Source of the DNA: JADJNW01 sp964517175
GTDB taxonomy: Bacteria > Bacteroidota > Bacteroidia > Chitinophagales > Saprospiraceae
Direction: 5' to 3'
Length of the DNA stretch: 19,214 nucleotides
Assembly: GCA_964517175.1 (NCBI GenBank)
Contig: CAZFBU010000083.1
Location: 1-19,214, forward strand
In this document: positions 1 to 7,437 of the stretch, piece by piece
Numbering within the stretch: the stretch's first letter is position 1
Layout of the letters: each line of letters begins with the position of its first letter
Notes under the pieces: generated by a model
Seen by the model: the letters and a program-made list of their open reading frames with translations, nothing else
What the model was told of the DNA's origin: nothing
Databases searched by the model: none
Translations under genes and position numbers: made by a program

Positions 1-63
1 AAAGCTGATTTTCCGAATACACCTCTGGAAATTACTGCGGATGGGAAATTGGTGAAGAAGTGA
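1..63 (+). CDS. C-terminal end of an unidentified protein (partial)
   Basis: Frame 1 is open from the window edge and ends KADFPNTPLEITADGKLVKK followed by TGA. Only 20 residues are visible, so no family can be named. The lysine-rich end and the strong hairpin with a T-run 25 bases downstream (89-129) both fit the true 3' end of a rightward gene. It could still be a chance open frame, because so little is seen. Confidence 0.5.
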   Translation, partial: KADFPNTPLEITADGKLVKK

Positions 64-88
64 TTTTGGTGATAGGTGATAGGGTTTG

Positions 89-129
89 AAAAAATCTCTC
101 GATGAAGCACATTCGTCGGGAGATTTTTT
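89..129 (+). terminator. Strong Rho-independent terminator
   Basis: An 18-base arm at 89-106 pairs completely with 112-129, using two G-U pairs, around a 5-base loop (GCACA). The stem starts with six A and ends with six T, so it could stop transcription in both directions. It separates the partial upstream gene from hemL. Confidence 0.85.
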
Positions 130-231
130 CTTTCGCCGGGCGCTAATTTACCATTATCTGACGGGGGTTTTGAAACAAAAGTCAAATTACGGGTTTATTT
201 AGTAGCTTAAAATAAATACATCCTCGAAAAG

Positions 232-1548
232 ATGCAAATGACCGATACCAAAATAAGCCGAACGCGCTCGGCTGCGCTGTTTGAAGAAGCTAAGAATTAC
301 TTCCCGGGCGGGGTAAACTCGCCGGTGCGGGCGTTCAAATCCGTGAGCGGGCCGCCCATCTACGTGGAGCGGGGCGAAGGCTGCCGCATTACCGACGTGG
401 ATGGCAATGAATTTATCGACTTCTGTTGCTCGTGGGGGCCGCTGATTCTCGGGCATAATAACGCTCACATTCGCGAGTCGGTGATCAAAGCCGTCAACAA
501 CGGCGTTTCCTTCGGAACACCCACTAAAAACGGCAACGACATCGGCAAGCTTATTCTCGAAAACAACCGTTATATTGAAAAAATTCGCTTTGTGACTTCC
601 GGCACGGAGGCAGTGATGTCAGCAATTCGGTTGGCGCGGGGCGTTACGGGCAAGAACAAAATCATTAAATTTGAAGGCTGCTACCACGGGCACGTCGATT
701 CCCTGCTGGTGAAAGCCGGCTCCGGGCTGGCGACCTTTGGCGTGAGCACTTCCGCAGGTATTCCGGAGGCATTTGCCAAAGAAACCATCGTGCTGCCGCT
801 GGATGACCGCGAGGCGCTGGAACAGACCCTGGCAGAGCACGGCGACGACGTGGCTTGCATTATCATCGAACCGGTTCCGGCGAACAACGGGCTCTTGCTG
901 CAGGACAAATCCTTCCTGGAGTGCCTGCGCATCAAGAGTTACAAATACAATACGCTTCTCATCTTTGATGAAGTGATCTCGGGGTTCCGGGTCGGCTTCG
1001 AGGGGGCGGCGGGTTATTACGGCGTACAGCCGGACATCATCACCTACGGCAAAGTCATCGGCGGTGGCATGCCGGTGGGCGCTTACGGCGCGAGCCGGGA
1101 AATCATGAGCCACGTAGCGCCGGAAGGCCCTGTCTATCAAGCCGGTACGCTTTCCGCAAATCCGGTAGCGATGGCGGCAGGTCGGGCAGCGCTGGAACAA
1201 TTGCTGGCGCCTGGTTTTTACGAAAGTATGGAAGCCAAGACCAAACACTTCGTGCAACAAATCCAGGATTATTGCGATCATCGCGATTACGAAGTCCATT
1301 TCCAGACCATCGGATCCATTTTCTGGATTGCCTTCACGCGCGAGCGCATCTTGCGTTCCGACCAGATTGACCCGGCGAGCATGGAGCATTTCAAGGTGTT
1401 GCACCATGAATTGTTGCAGCGTGGTGTTTACCTCGGACCCTCCGGTTACGAAGTAGGCTTTGTGTCGGCAGCGCACACCGAAACAGATTTGGCGGAAGCC
1501 GCCGCCAGGATCTGCGAAGCGATGGATGTGGTTTTTTCCGGGGTATGA
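232..1548 (+). CDS. hemL: Glutamate-1-semialdehyde 2,1-aminomutase
   Basis: This enzyme converts glutamate-1-semialdehyde to 5-aminolevulinate, the last step of the C5 route into heme and other tetrapyrroles, in the cytoplasm with pyridoxal phosphate (PLP). The 438 residues match the usual family length (about 425-435). Visible hallmarks are FPGGVNSPVRAF near the N-terminus, the PLP-phosphate loop TSGTEAVMSAIRLAR, the FEGCYHGH motif, IFDEVISGFRVG with the cofactor-binding Asp, and YGKVIGGGMPVGAYG with the Schiff-base lysine K274. These separate HemL from other class III aminotransferases. The start could be 232 or the ATG at 238; both are in frame and neither has a clear ribosome site. It heads a closely packed gene series. 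No clear TAnnTTTG promoter was found between the terminator at 89-129 and the start. Confidence 0.97.
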   Translation: MQMTDTKISRTRSAALFEEAKNYFPGGVNSPVRAFKSVSGPPIYVERGEGCRITDVDGNEFIDFCCSWGPLILGHNNAHIRESVIKAVNNGVSFGTPTKNGNDIGKLILENNRYIEKIRFVTSGTEAVMSAIRLARGVTGKNKIIKFEGCYHGHVDSLLVKAGSGLATFGVSTSAGIPEAFAKETIVLPLDDREALEQTLAEHGDDVACIIIEPVPANNGLLLQDKSFLECLRIKSYKYNTLLIFDEVISGFRVGFEGAAGYYGVQPDIITYGKVIGGGMPVGAYGASREIMSHVAPEGPVYQAGTLSANPVAMAAGRAALEQLLAPGFYESMEAKTKHFVQQIQDYCDHRDYEVHFQTIGSIFWIAFTRERILRSDQIDPASMEHFKVLHHELLQRGVYLGPSGYEVGFVSAAHTETDLAEAAARICEAMDVVFSGV

Positions 1549-1577
1549 TTTCTGTTATTTTATTGCTAATTCAAAAC

Positions 1578-2171
1578 ATGAAGAAGAGTCAACCTATTTT
1601 GCTGTCCATTCCAGTGCTTCTGATCGCTTTGGGGCACATTTATTATTTTACTCAAACGCAGGACGGCTGCTGGACGACCGGTCAGAGCCTCTACCTGATG
1701 TTTTCGTATATTTTTGGCGGTGTATTTGCCTTTGCGGCAAGCATTATATCCATCGTTTGGTACACCAAAGAGCGGCAAGTGATACAGTTATTGCCGTTGC
1801 TGGCATCCGTTTTGCTGGTTGTAGCTTTTATTTTGAACATGAGGCAGGGTTTTCGGTACAATGAGGAAACGCAGGCATTTAAAATGCAAACGCCGGAAAC
1901 GGAAATCGACGTATTTTTGTTTTTGAACTCAAATGGCGAATGCTTGTTGTACACGCGTACTTCAGGGATAAATTGCTATTTTACAGGACGATACGAAGTC
2001 CGTCAGGACACATTGCGATTGCAGGACGTGGTAGTCAACCAAAAAGAAGGTGCGATTTATCCGGTATATCTGATGGGGCAGGACAGCGTGCTGCGGCCAC
2101 TCTCAGGCGCAGGAATGATGATGGATTCAACGACCTGGCTGGTAAAGAAAAGCCTGGAGGCATTAAATTAG
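1578..2171 (+). CDS. Hypothetical membrane protein, three N-terminal TM segments
   Basis: From the ATG at 1578 the protein is 197 residues and starts MKKSQPILLSIP, a lysine-rich start leading directly into a membrane helix. An in-frame ATG at 1545 overlaps the hemL stop (ATGA) and would add 11 hydrophobic residues. Three membrane segments are visible at about residues 6-24, 38-62 and 70-90, followed by a soluble domain of about 105 residues rich in beta-type patterns (ECLLYTRTSG, FTGRYEVRQDTLRL). I do not recognise a named family. The gene lies between hemL and the histidine kinase and ends one base before the kinase start, so it is probably co-transcribed and might assist sensing. That role is inference only. 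Confidence 0.75.
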   Translation: MKKSQPILLSIPVLLIALGHIYYFTQTQDGCWTTGQSLYLMFSYIFGGVFAFAASIISIVWYTKERQVIQLLPLLASVLLVVAFILNMRQGFRYNEETQAFKMQTPETEIDVFLFLNSNGECLLYTRTSGINCYFTGRYEVRQDTLRLQDVVVNQKEGAIYPVYLMGQDSVLRPLSGAGMMMDSTTWLVKKSLEALN

Positions 2172-2172
2172 C

Positions 2173-3195
2173 ATGAACAGCAAGAACAACATACGACTTC
2201 GGCTGGTATCTTATGGCGTGATCGCGTACATGCTCATGGCGTTCGCGTGGTGGTCGGTGTTGTTATTCACCAAAAACCGCGACGCCTTCTACGCCAAGCG
2301 CGATCTGCTGCGCATCGGCATGGTGGCGGAGGGGTTGATTTCGAACAATGAGGAATTTTTTGCTTCCCCGCGCTACCAAATGCTGGAGCGGCAGTACCGG
2401 CGGCAGGAATGGATGATCTTCGGCGAGGCGCTGTTTTTTGTGCTTAGTCTGGTGGGGGGCATCTGGCTCATCAATCGCGGCTACCACAAGGAAGTGATGG
2501 CTGCCAAGCAACGGCGCAACTTCCTGCTCTCCATTACGCACGAGTTGAAATCGCCCCTGGCCTCCATTCGGCTGGTGCTGGAAACCCTGCTCAAACGCGG
2601 GCAACTCCGGCGCGAGCAAGTAGAAAAACTGGCAGAAAACGGCTTGTTTGAAACCGACCGCCTGCACATGCTGGTGGAGGATTTGCTGCTTTCCGCAAAA
2701 TTGGAAACAGCGTACCAGCCATACACCGAACCCATCAATTTGGCGGATTTGCTCCAGGATTTGATCGATAAGCTGCAAGTCAAATATCCGAAAGTAGAAT
2801 TTTCTTATTGTAAAGATGTCAACGATTCGACCGTCATTGGCGATAAATCGGGATTGACTTCGGTAGCGCTGAACCTGCTGGAGAACGCGGTGAAATATTC
2901 GCCCGACCAGCCGCATATCGACGTGCGACTGTTGCAAAACAACGGTAAGCTTCGCTTTGACGTGGCGGATCACGGCATTGGCATCAGCGATAAGGAAAAA
3001 GCGCTCATTTTTGAAAAGTTCTACCGCGTTGGCAGTGAAGATACCCGCAAAACAAAGGGCACCGGATTGGGGTTATATATTGTCGATCAGATTGTGCGGG
3101 CGCACCACGGCACGATTGCAGTGCTGGATAACGAACCGCGCGGTACGATTTTTAGCATAGAATTGCCGACAAGAGAACAAGATAGTAATCAGTGA
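2173..3195 (+). CDS. Membrane-bound sensor histidine kinase
   Basis: This is the sensor half of a two-component system: it autophosphorylates on histidine and passes the phosphate to a response regulator. The 340-residue protein has TM1 (about 13-33), a short extracytoplasmic loop of some 45 residues, TM2 (about 80-100), then HisKA with SITHELKSPLAS (phospho-acceptor H123). The HATPase domain shows the N box LLENAVKYSP (N238), G1 box DHGIGIS, F box FEKFYRV and G2 box GTGLGLYIV. The signal is unknown; the loop is too short for a large ligand domain. The start lies one base after the preceding gene. The likely partner is the OmpR-type regulator at 3901, but two AT-rich genes now lie between them. 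Confidence 0.93.
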   Translation: MNSKNNIRLRLVSYGVIAYMLMAFAWWSVLLFTKNRDAFYAKRDLLRIGMVAEGLISNNEEFFASPRYQMLERQYRRQEWMIFGEALFFVLSLVGGIWLINRGYHKEVMAAKQRRNFLLSITHELKSPLASIRLVLETLLKRGQLRREQVEKLAENGLFETDRLHMLVEDLLLSAKLETAYQPYTEPINLADLLQDLIDKLQVKYPKVEFSYCKDVNDSTVIGDKSGLTSVALNLLENAVKYSPDQPHIDVRLLQNNGKLRFDVADHGIGISDKEKALIFEKFYRVGSEDTRKTKGTGLGLYIVDQIVRAHHGTIAVLDNEPRGTIFSIELPTREQDSNQ

Positions 3196-3196
3196 G

Positions 3197-3652
3197 ATGG
3201 AGAAAAATTTATTTCATAAAGACTTTAAAGAATTCTTAGCAGCCTTTAATAAGCATAATGTTGATTATCTTATTGTCGGTGGGTATGCTGTAATTTTACA
3301 TGGTTACGTGAGGACTACTGGCGATTTAGATCTTTGGGTTAGAAAAAGTAAAGTAAATTATCAAAAAATTGTAGCTGCTTTTATGGATTTTGGAATGCCC
3401 GTTTTTGATATGCATGAAGATAATTTTCTAAATAATGAAAATCTGGATGTATTTACTTTTGGCGTTCCTCCGATTTGTATTGAATTGATCACAAACATAA
3501 AAGGTTTGAAATTTGATGATGCTTTCGAAAAAGCATTGATCAAAAAAGTAGATCAAGTTGAAATCAGGCTAATCAATTTTGAAGATTTGATACAAGCAAA
3601 AAAAGCAGCAGGTAGATCCAAAGACAAAGATGATATTGAGCATCTGAATTGA
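3197..3652 (+). CDS. Nucleotidyltransferase-fold protein (MNT/AbiEii-like)
   Basis: The 151 residues carry the polymerase-beta-type nucleotidyltransferase signature: VGGYAVILHG (GG at 28-29), then RTTGDLDLWV with metal-binding candidates D43 and D45, and a third acidic position in a hydrophobic strand (CIELIT, E96). This is the hG[GS]...Dh[DE]h...h[DE]h pattern of the superfamily, which includes minimal nucleotidyltransferases and AbiEii-type toxins. The substrate is unknown. The C-terminus (LIQAKKAAGRSKDKDDIEHL) is typical of small members. The start is one base after the kinase stop. Two sampled 60-base lines have about one third GC, against 58% in a sampled line of the kinase gene, which suggests later acquisition. 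The next small gene looks like its partner. Confidence 0.85.
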   Translation: MEKNLFHKDFKEFLAAFNKHNVDYLIVGGYAVILHGYVRTTGDLDLWVRKSKVNYQKIVAAFMDFGMPVFDMHEDNFLNNENLDVFTFGVPPICIELITNIKGLKFDDAFEKALIKKVDQVEIRLINFEDLIQAKKAAGRSKDKDDIEHLN

Positions 3653-3692
3653 AATTGTTACAGTTATATAATTTATAATAAGATCAGAAAAC

Positions 3693-3923
3693 ATGTATCG
3701 CCTAGATAGAACGGCTTTTCAAATGGGACGTGTGGAAGAACAATCCATAAAGCAGGTAGAATGGTGGAAAACACAGACCCTGGAAGATCGCCTGGCGGGC
3801 GCCTGGTATCTTATTTGTACTGCCTGGGGACTAGATTATGAACATCCGCCCTGCTTGGATAGAAATACATTTTCTTCTCGAAAATTAAACGATAAAAAAT
3901 ATGATGCGGATTCTGTTGGTTGA
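3693..3923 (+). CDS. Small protein, possible partner of the nucleotidyltransferase
   Basis: This 76-residue soluble, mostly helical protein begins MYRLDRTAFQMGRVEEQ and contains WWKTQTLEDRLAGAWYLICTAWGLD. A copy of the opening motif, LDRNTFSSRK, recurs near its end. From memory, similar short Bacteroidota proteins occur beside nucleotidyltransferases of the 3197 type, so a two-gene toxin-antitoxin-like module is plausible; I cannot verify this here. Its last codons (NDKKYDADSVG) overlap the first 23 bases of the response regulator in another frame, so the original stop may have been lost and the two genes may be translationally coupled. It lacks the RxxxxH motif of HEPN toxins. Confidence 0.65.
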   Translation: MYRLDRTAFQMGRVEEQSIKQVEWWKTQTLEDRLAGAWYLICTAWGLDYEHPPCLDRNTFSSRKLNDKKYDADSVG

Positions 3924-4584
3924 AGATGAAGTAAGTTTGCGCGAAACGCTGAAGCTGAACCTCGAAATGGAAGATTATGAAGTGGTGACCGCCGATAACG
4001 GCAAAGATGCCCTGAAATTCGTGCAGGAACAGCACTTCGACTTGCTCATCCTGGACGTCATGCTGCCGGAGGTGGATGGCTTTCAGATTGCCGAACAGGT
4101 TCGCCTCACCAACCGCGAGGTACCCATCTTGATGCTGACCGCTAAAGATGCCGCCCAGGATCGCATCACTGGTTTGCGCAAAGGCGCGGATGACTACCTG
4201 ACTAAGCCCTACGTGCTGGAGGAATTGCTGCTGCGCGTGCAGAACCTCATCAAGCGCACGAGCAAAAAGTCGGATCAGGAACTGGAAACCTACGAATTTG
4301 GCAAAAACCGCGTCAACTTTGCGACCTATGAAGCCAAAGGCATCAACGGCGAATTTACACTCACCAAGAAAGAAGCCATGCTCCTGAAACTACTCGCAGA
4401 GCGGCGCAACGAAGTGGTATCCCGCCAGCAGATTCTGCAGTCGGTGTGGGGCTATGATGTCTATCCTTCTACCCGCACCATCGACAATTTCATCCTTAGC
4501 TTTCGCAAATATTTTGAGGAAGACCCGCACAACCCGAAGTATTTTCTTTCCATTCGAGGGGTAGGGTACAAATTTGTCGGCTAG
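3901..4584 (+). CDS. OmpR/PhoB-family response regulator
   Basis: This DNA-binding response regulator has 227 residues, the normal OmpR-family size. The receiver domain (about 1-120) shows the acidic pair in LLVEDE, phospho-acceptor D52 in LLILDVMLPEVDGF, the switch threonine in LMLTAKD and the conserved lysine in DYLTKPY. The C-terminal winged helix (about 130-227) contains FTLTKKEAMLLKLLAE and ends VWGYDVYPSTRTIDNFILSFRKYFEEDP...RGVGYKFVG. Starts at 3901 and 3904 are both possible (ATGATG). It probably receives phosphate from the kinase at 2173, from which it is separated by about 700 bases of AT-rich insert. Target genes cannot be told from this window; the ABC permease downstream is a candidate. 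Confidence 0.95.
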   Translation: MMRILLVEDEVSLRETLKLNLEMEDYEVVTADNGKDALKFVQEQHFDLLILDVMLPEVDGFQIAEQVRLTNREVPILMLTAKDAAQDRITGLRKGADDYLTKPYVLEELLLRVQNLIKRTSKKSDQELETYEFGKNRVNFATYEAKGINGEFTLTKKEAMLLKLLAERRNEVVSRQQILQSVWGYDVYPSTRTIDNFILSFRKYFEEDPHNPKYFLSIRGVGYKFVG

Positions 4585-5019
4585 GCGCAGTTCCCGCAAC
4601 CGTCCAACGACACGATGCCACCGCAAAAAATGCATGCACAGGATCGCCTGGAAAGAAGCATTTGTACAGCATGAATTGATAAGGCTCAGAAGATTCAAAA
4701 CCGCCGCAAGTTCCTTTATCGCCGTCCCATTTCCGCACAGCCACTGTATCAAAATCGAACACCAGGGTGGAATTGTTGATTGCTAATTTCTGATTTACAG
4801 CGAATTGTGAATTTGGCACGGTGTTGTTTTGCATTCCTGTAAGGACCAGGTGTACTTCGTTACACGATCTGACAACTTTTTAAATCACCCGAGCTATGAT
4901 AAAACATTATCTTACCATCTCCAGAAGACGTATCTCGCACCAGCGCGCTTATTTTTTGATGAATACTATGGCTCTACTTTACAAAAATATTTCACCCGAT
5001 TCACGAAAAGTTTATTACA
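4585..5019. other. 435-base stretch without a convincing gene
   Basis: Short open frames exist on both strands but none shows a recognisable domain or a gene-like start. On the minus strand 4596-4834 reads as a 70-80-residue stretch (LVFDFDTVAVRKWDGDKG, then ASCRWTVAGTA) that might be a decayed protein remnant. Around 4780-4820 there is a run of CAATT-like words (minus strand ATTCACAATTC, ATTAGCAATC, AACAATTCC), a type of low-complexity spacer often seen between Bacteroidota genes. No terminator with a T-run was found after the response regulator. Near 4955-4982 a TTTG and a TACTTTAC lie 16 bases apart, which is only a poor match to a Bacteroidota promoter for the permease. Confidence 0.4.
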
Positions 5020-7404
5020 ATGATTAAGAATTACCTTAAAGTAGCCTTCAGGAATTTTTCCAAGCACAAGTTATTTTCTTTTATCAATCTCGTTGGGCTG
5101 ACCGTCGGCTTGGGCGTTTGTCTGCTGATTTTACTTTTTGTTCGCGACGAACTGAGTTACGATAGATTTCACAGCAAGGCGGATCGCATTCTTCTTTTCA
5201 AACAATTTGAAGGCGCGGCGGTGAGTGGCAGCGGCTTTGCGCAAATGATCGAATCAGAGATTACACAGGTAGAAGAGACAGCCCGATTGATTAAAATAAA
5301 AGCACTGATTGGCTCGCAAACGCAATCTTTTTACGAAAATGATTTCTATTTTGCAGATAGCACCGTTTTTCAAATTTTTGACTTTCCGCTCACAGAAGGC
5401 AATCCCAACACTGCACTCATCGCCCCCAATAATTTAGTCATTTCCGAGACGATGGCGCAAAAATATTTTCCAAATGAAAATCCAATTGGCAAAACTTTAG
5501 AGTTTGGAAACCAACATAACCTTGTAATCACAGGCGTAATGAAAAGTCTGCCTCACAATTCGCATTTGAGCATCGATTTTTTGTGCAGTTTTCAAAGTGC
5601 CCCCACGCTGATGCGGCAAGACCTGACGGGCTATTGGGACAATCAGTCGCTGACCTATTTGTTGCTTTCAGAAGGTACGCAGCCAGAAACAATTGCACCG
5701 CAAATCATCGCTTTAGCCGAAAAAACCAATGATCCCAACGCGGGCGTTTGGCAACTGGCGGGTATTCCAGTGCGCGATATTTATCTACGGCATCGGTTCG
5801 AAGGGCGTATCAAAGCCCAAAACGCCATTGAGAATGTTTGGATTTTCTCAATCGTAGCAGTTTTCATCTTGGCCCTTGCTTGTTTCAATTACGTAAGCCT
5901 GGTCACCGCACGCTCCTCCACACGAGCGCGAGAAGTAGGCGTACGCAAAGTGTTGGGCGCTAAGAAAAATCAATTACTACTACAATTTTTAAGTGAATCG
6001 GGCTTGGTGCTGGCAATTGCGACTCTATTTGCATTGGTGGCGGTGCAAGTTGTATTGCCGACTTTTAATCAATTCATAAACAGGAACTTAGAATTAGCAA
6101 CTTTGTTTAATCCGAAAGATATAATCCTGTTTTTAAGTACTTTTGCCCTGTTGAGTTTGATCGCTGGAAGCTACCCTGCCTTCGTGCTCTCGTCTTTCAA
6201 ACCCGTGGCCGTTTTGAAAAACGCCATGTTTGGCAATATGAGTGATGCTTTTTTTCGGAAAGTACTGGTATTGTTGCAGTTTGCGGTTTCGATTGTGATG
6301 ATTGTAGCCACCATTGTCGTGGTCAATCAACTCTCTTTCATTCAAAATAAAGACCTCGGCTACCAGCGCGATCAAATTTTAAACATCACTTTTCAAGGCG
6401 ATATTTCACAGAGTCAGAAGCAAATATTCAAAAAAGAAATGCAAGGTTTGTCCGCCATAAAGTCCGTTAGTTTGAGCAATATGCTGCCCGGACAAGGTTC
6501 TTACAGTAACAAACTCGTGGAAGACTATGTGCCAGAAGGGAAAAACACGGGTTATCAATATATTACCGCTGATGAAAACTTCCTGGAAACCTTTGGTATT
6601 GCCATGCAAGCGGGGCGGTATTTTGATGCGACCAGCACCTCCGATAAAAAGCAGTTTTTGGTGAATCAAGCCATGCTCGAATATCTGGAATGGGGTGACG
6701 GAGCCATTGGAAAGGAGATAGGCTACTATACGTATCAATACACACAAAGTGGCGGTTACGAAGAGATTCCTATTCGTGGCGAGGTCATTGGCGTGGTAAA
6801 AAATTATCACCAAAGTGACTTAAAATCAGCAATTTATCCGATGCTCTTTAAATATTATCAAGGCGGTGAAAGTGAAATGGCAATCAAAATTGCCGCTGGT
6901 CAGGCGCGCAATGCAATCAGTGCCATTCAGGAACAATGGAAATCCTCCTTTCCAGCCGAGCCATTTACGTATCAATTTCTGGACGAATCCTTTGAGCAAA
7001 CCTACGCCAATGAAACCAAAACCGCACAAGTATTTGCCATCTTCGCCGCACTAGCCATCTTCATTTCTTGCCTCGGATTGTTGGGCTTGGTTGCCTTTGC
7101 TGCCGAGCGCAGAACCAAAGAGATTGGTGTACGCAAAGTACTTGGAGCGAGCGTGATGAATATTGTAGGGCTACTCTCCAAAGATTTCATCCGACTGGTT
7201 ATTATTTCAGCATTTATCGCCTTTCCGATTGCTTGGTGGGCTATGGGTCAGTGGCTGGAGCGCTTCGCTTATCGGGTAGATTTGAGTTGGTGGATCTTTG
7301 CATTAGCTGGCTTGATCGCCGTACTGATCGCCCTGCTGACCGTGAGTTCGCAGGCGATACGCGCCGCGGTTGCCAACCCGGTCAAAGCAATTCGGACGGA
7401 ATAA
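5020..7404 (+). CDS. ABC transporter permease, MacB/FtsX type
   Basis: This large inner-membrane protein (794 residues) belongs to the MacB-like permeases that Bacteroidota carry in many copies. The layout is: TM1 at about 21-42 in the opening NYLKVAFRNFSKHKLFSFINLVGL, a periplasmic MacB core domain, an FtsX block with three TM helices at about 285-395, another TM near 420-440, a second periplasmic domain, and a final FtsX block with three helices (about 680-785). Both FtsX blocks carry the family motif VRKVLGA (V308 and V704). Such proteins work with a separate ATPase of the LolD/MacB type in mechanotransmission, efflux or lipoprotein release. No ATPase gene is adjacent here, so the substrate is unknown. 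The two-component system just upstream could control it. Confidence 0.93.
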   Translation: MIKNYLKVAFRNFSKHKLFSFINLVGLTVGLGVCLLILLFVRDELSYDRFHSKADRILLFKQFEGAAVSGSGFAQMIESEITQVEETARLIKIKALIGSQTQSFYENDFYFADSTVFQIFDFPLTEGNPNTALIAPNNLVISETMAQKYFPNENPIGKTLEFGNQHNLVITGVMKSLPHNSHLSIDFLCSFQSAPTLMRQDLTGYWDNQSLTYLLLSEGTQPETIAPQIIALAEKTNDPNAGVWQLAGIPVRDIYLRHRFEGRIKAQNAIENVWIFSIVAVFILALACFNYVSLVTARSSTRAREVGVRKVLGAKKNQLLLQFLSESGLVLAIATLFALVAVQVVLPTFNQFINRNLELATLFNPKDIILFLSTFALLSLIAGSYPAFVLSSFKPVAVLKNAMFGNMSDAFFRKVLVLLQFAVSIVMIVATIVVVNQLSFIQNKDLGYQRDQILNITFQGDISQSQKQIFKKEMQGLSAIKSVSLSNMLPGQGSYSNKLVEDYVPEGKNTGYQYITADENFLETFGIAMQAGRYFDATSTSDKKQFLVNQAMLEYLEWGDGAIGKEIGYYTYQYTQSGGYEEIPIRGEVIGVVKNYHQSDLKSAIYPMLFKYYQGGESEMAIKIAAGQARNAISAIQEQWKSSFPAEPFTYQFLDESFEQTYANETKTAQVFAIFAALAIFISCLGLLGLVAFAAERRTKEIGVRKVLGASVMNIVGLLSKDFIRLVIISAFIAFPIAWWAMGQWLERFAYRVDLSWWIFALAGLIAVLIALLTVSSQAIRAAVANPVKAIRTE

Positions 7405-7437
7405 GCAGATGCAATGATGCAATGCCGTCCATTTATT

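Noticed and set aside
3655..3680. Promoter for the small gene at 3693
   Set aside because: The AT-rich TTATATAATTTATAATA stretch lacks a TAnnTTTG match with a properly spaced TTG; it fits the general AT bias of the insert.
4574..4786. 70-codon plus-strand frame after the response regulator
   Set aside because: It starts inside the regulator in another frame, has no recognisable pattern and no upstream signal.
4829..5023. 64-codon plus-strand frame overlapping the permease start
   Set aside because: No domain, low-quality start, and an amino-acid mix typical of noncoding DNA. The permease start at 5020 is clear.
7405..7437. Terminator between the convergent permease and antirepressor genes
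   Set aside because: The 33 bases contain a GATGCAAT direct repeat but no stem with a T-run.
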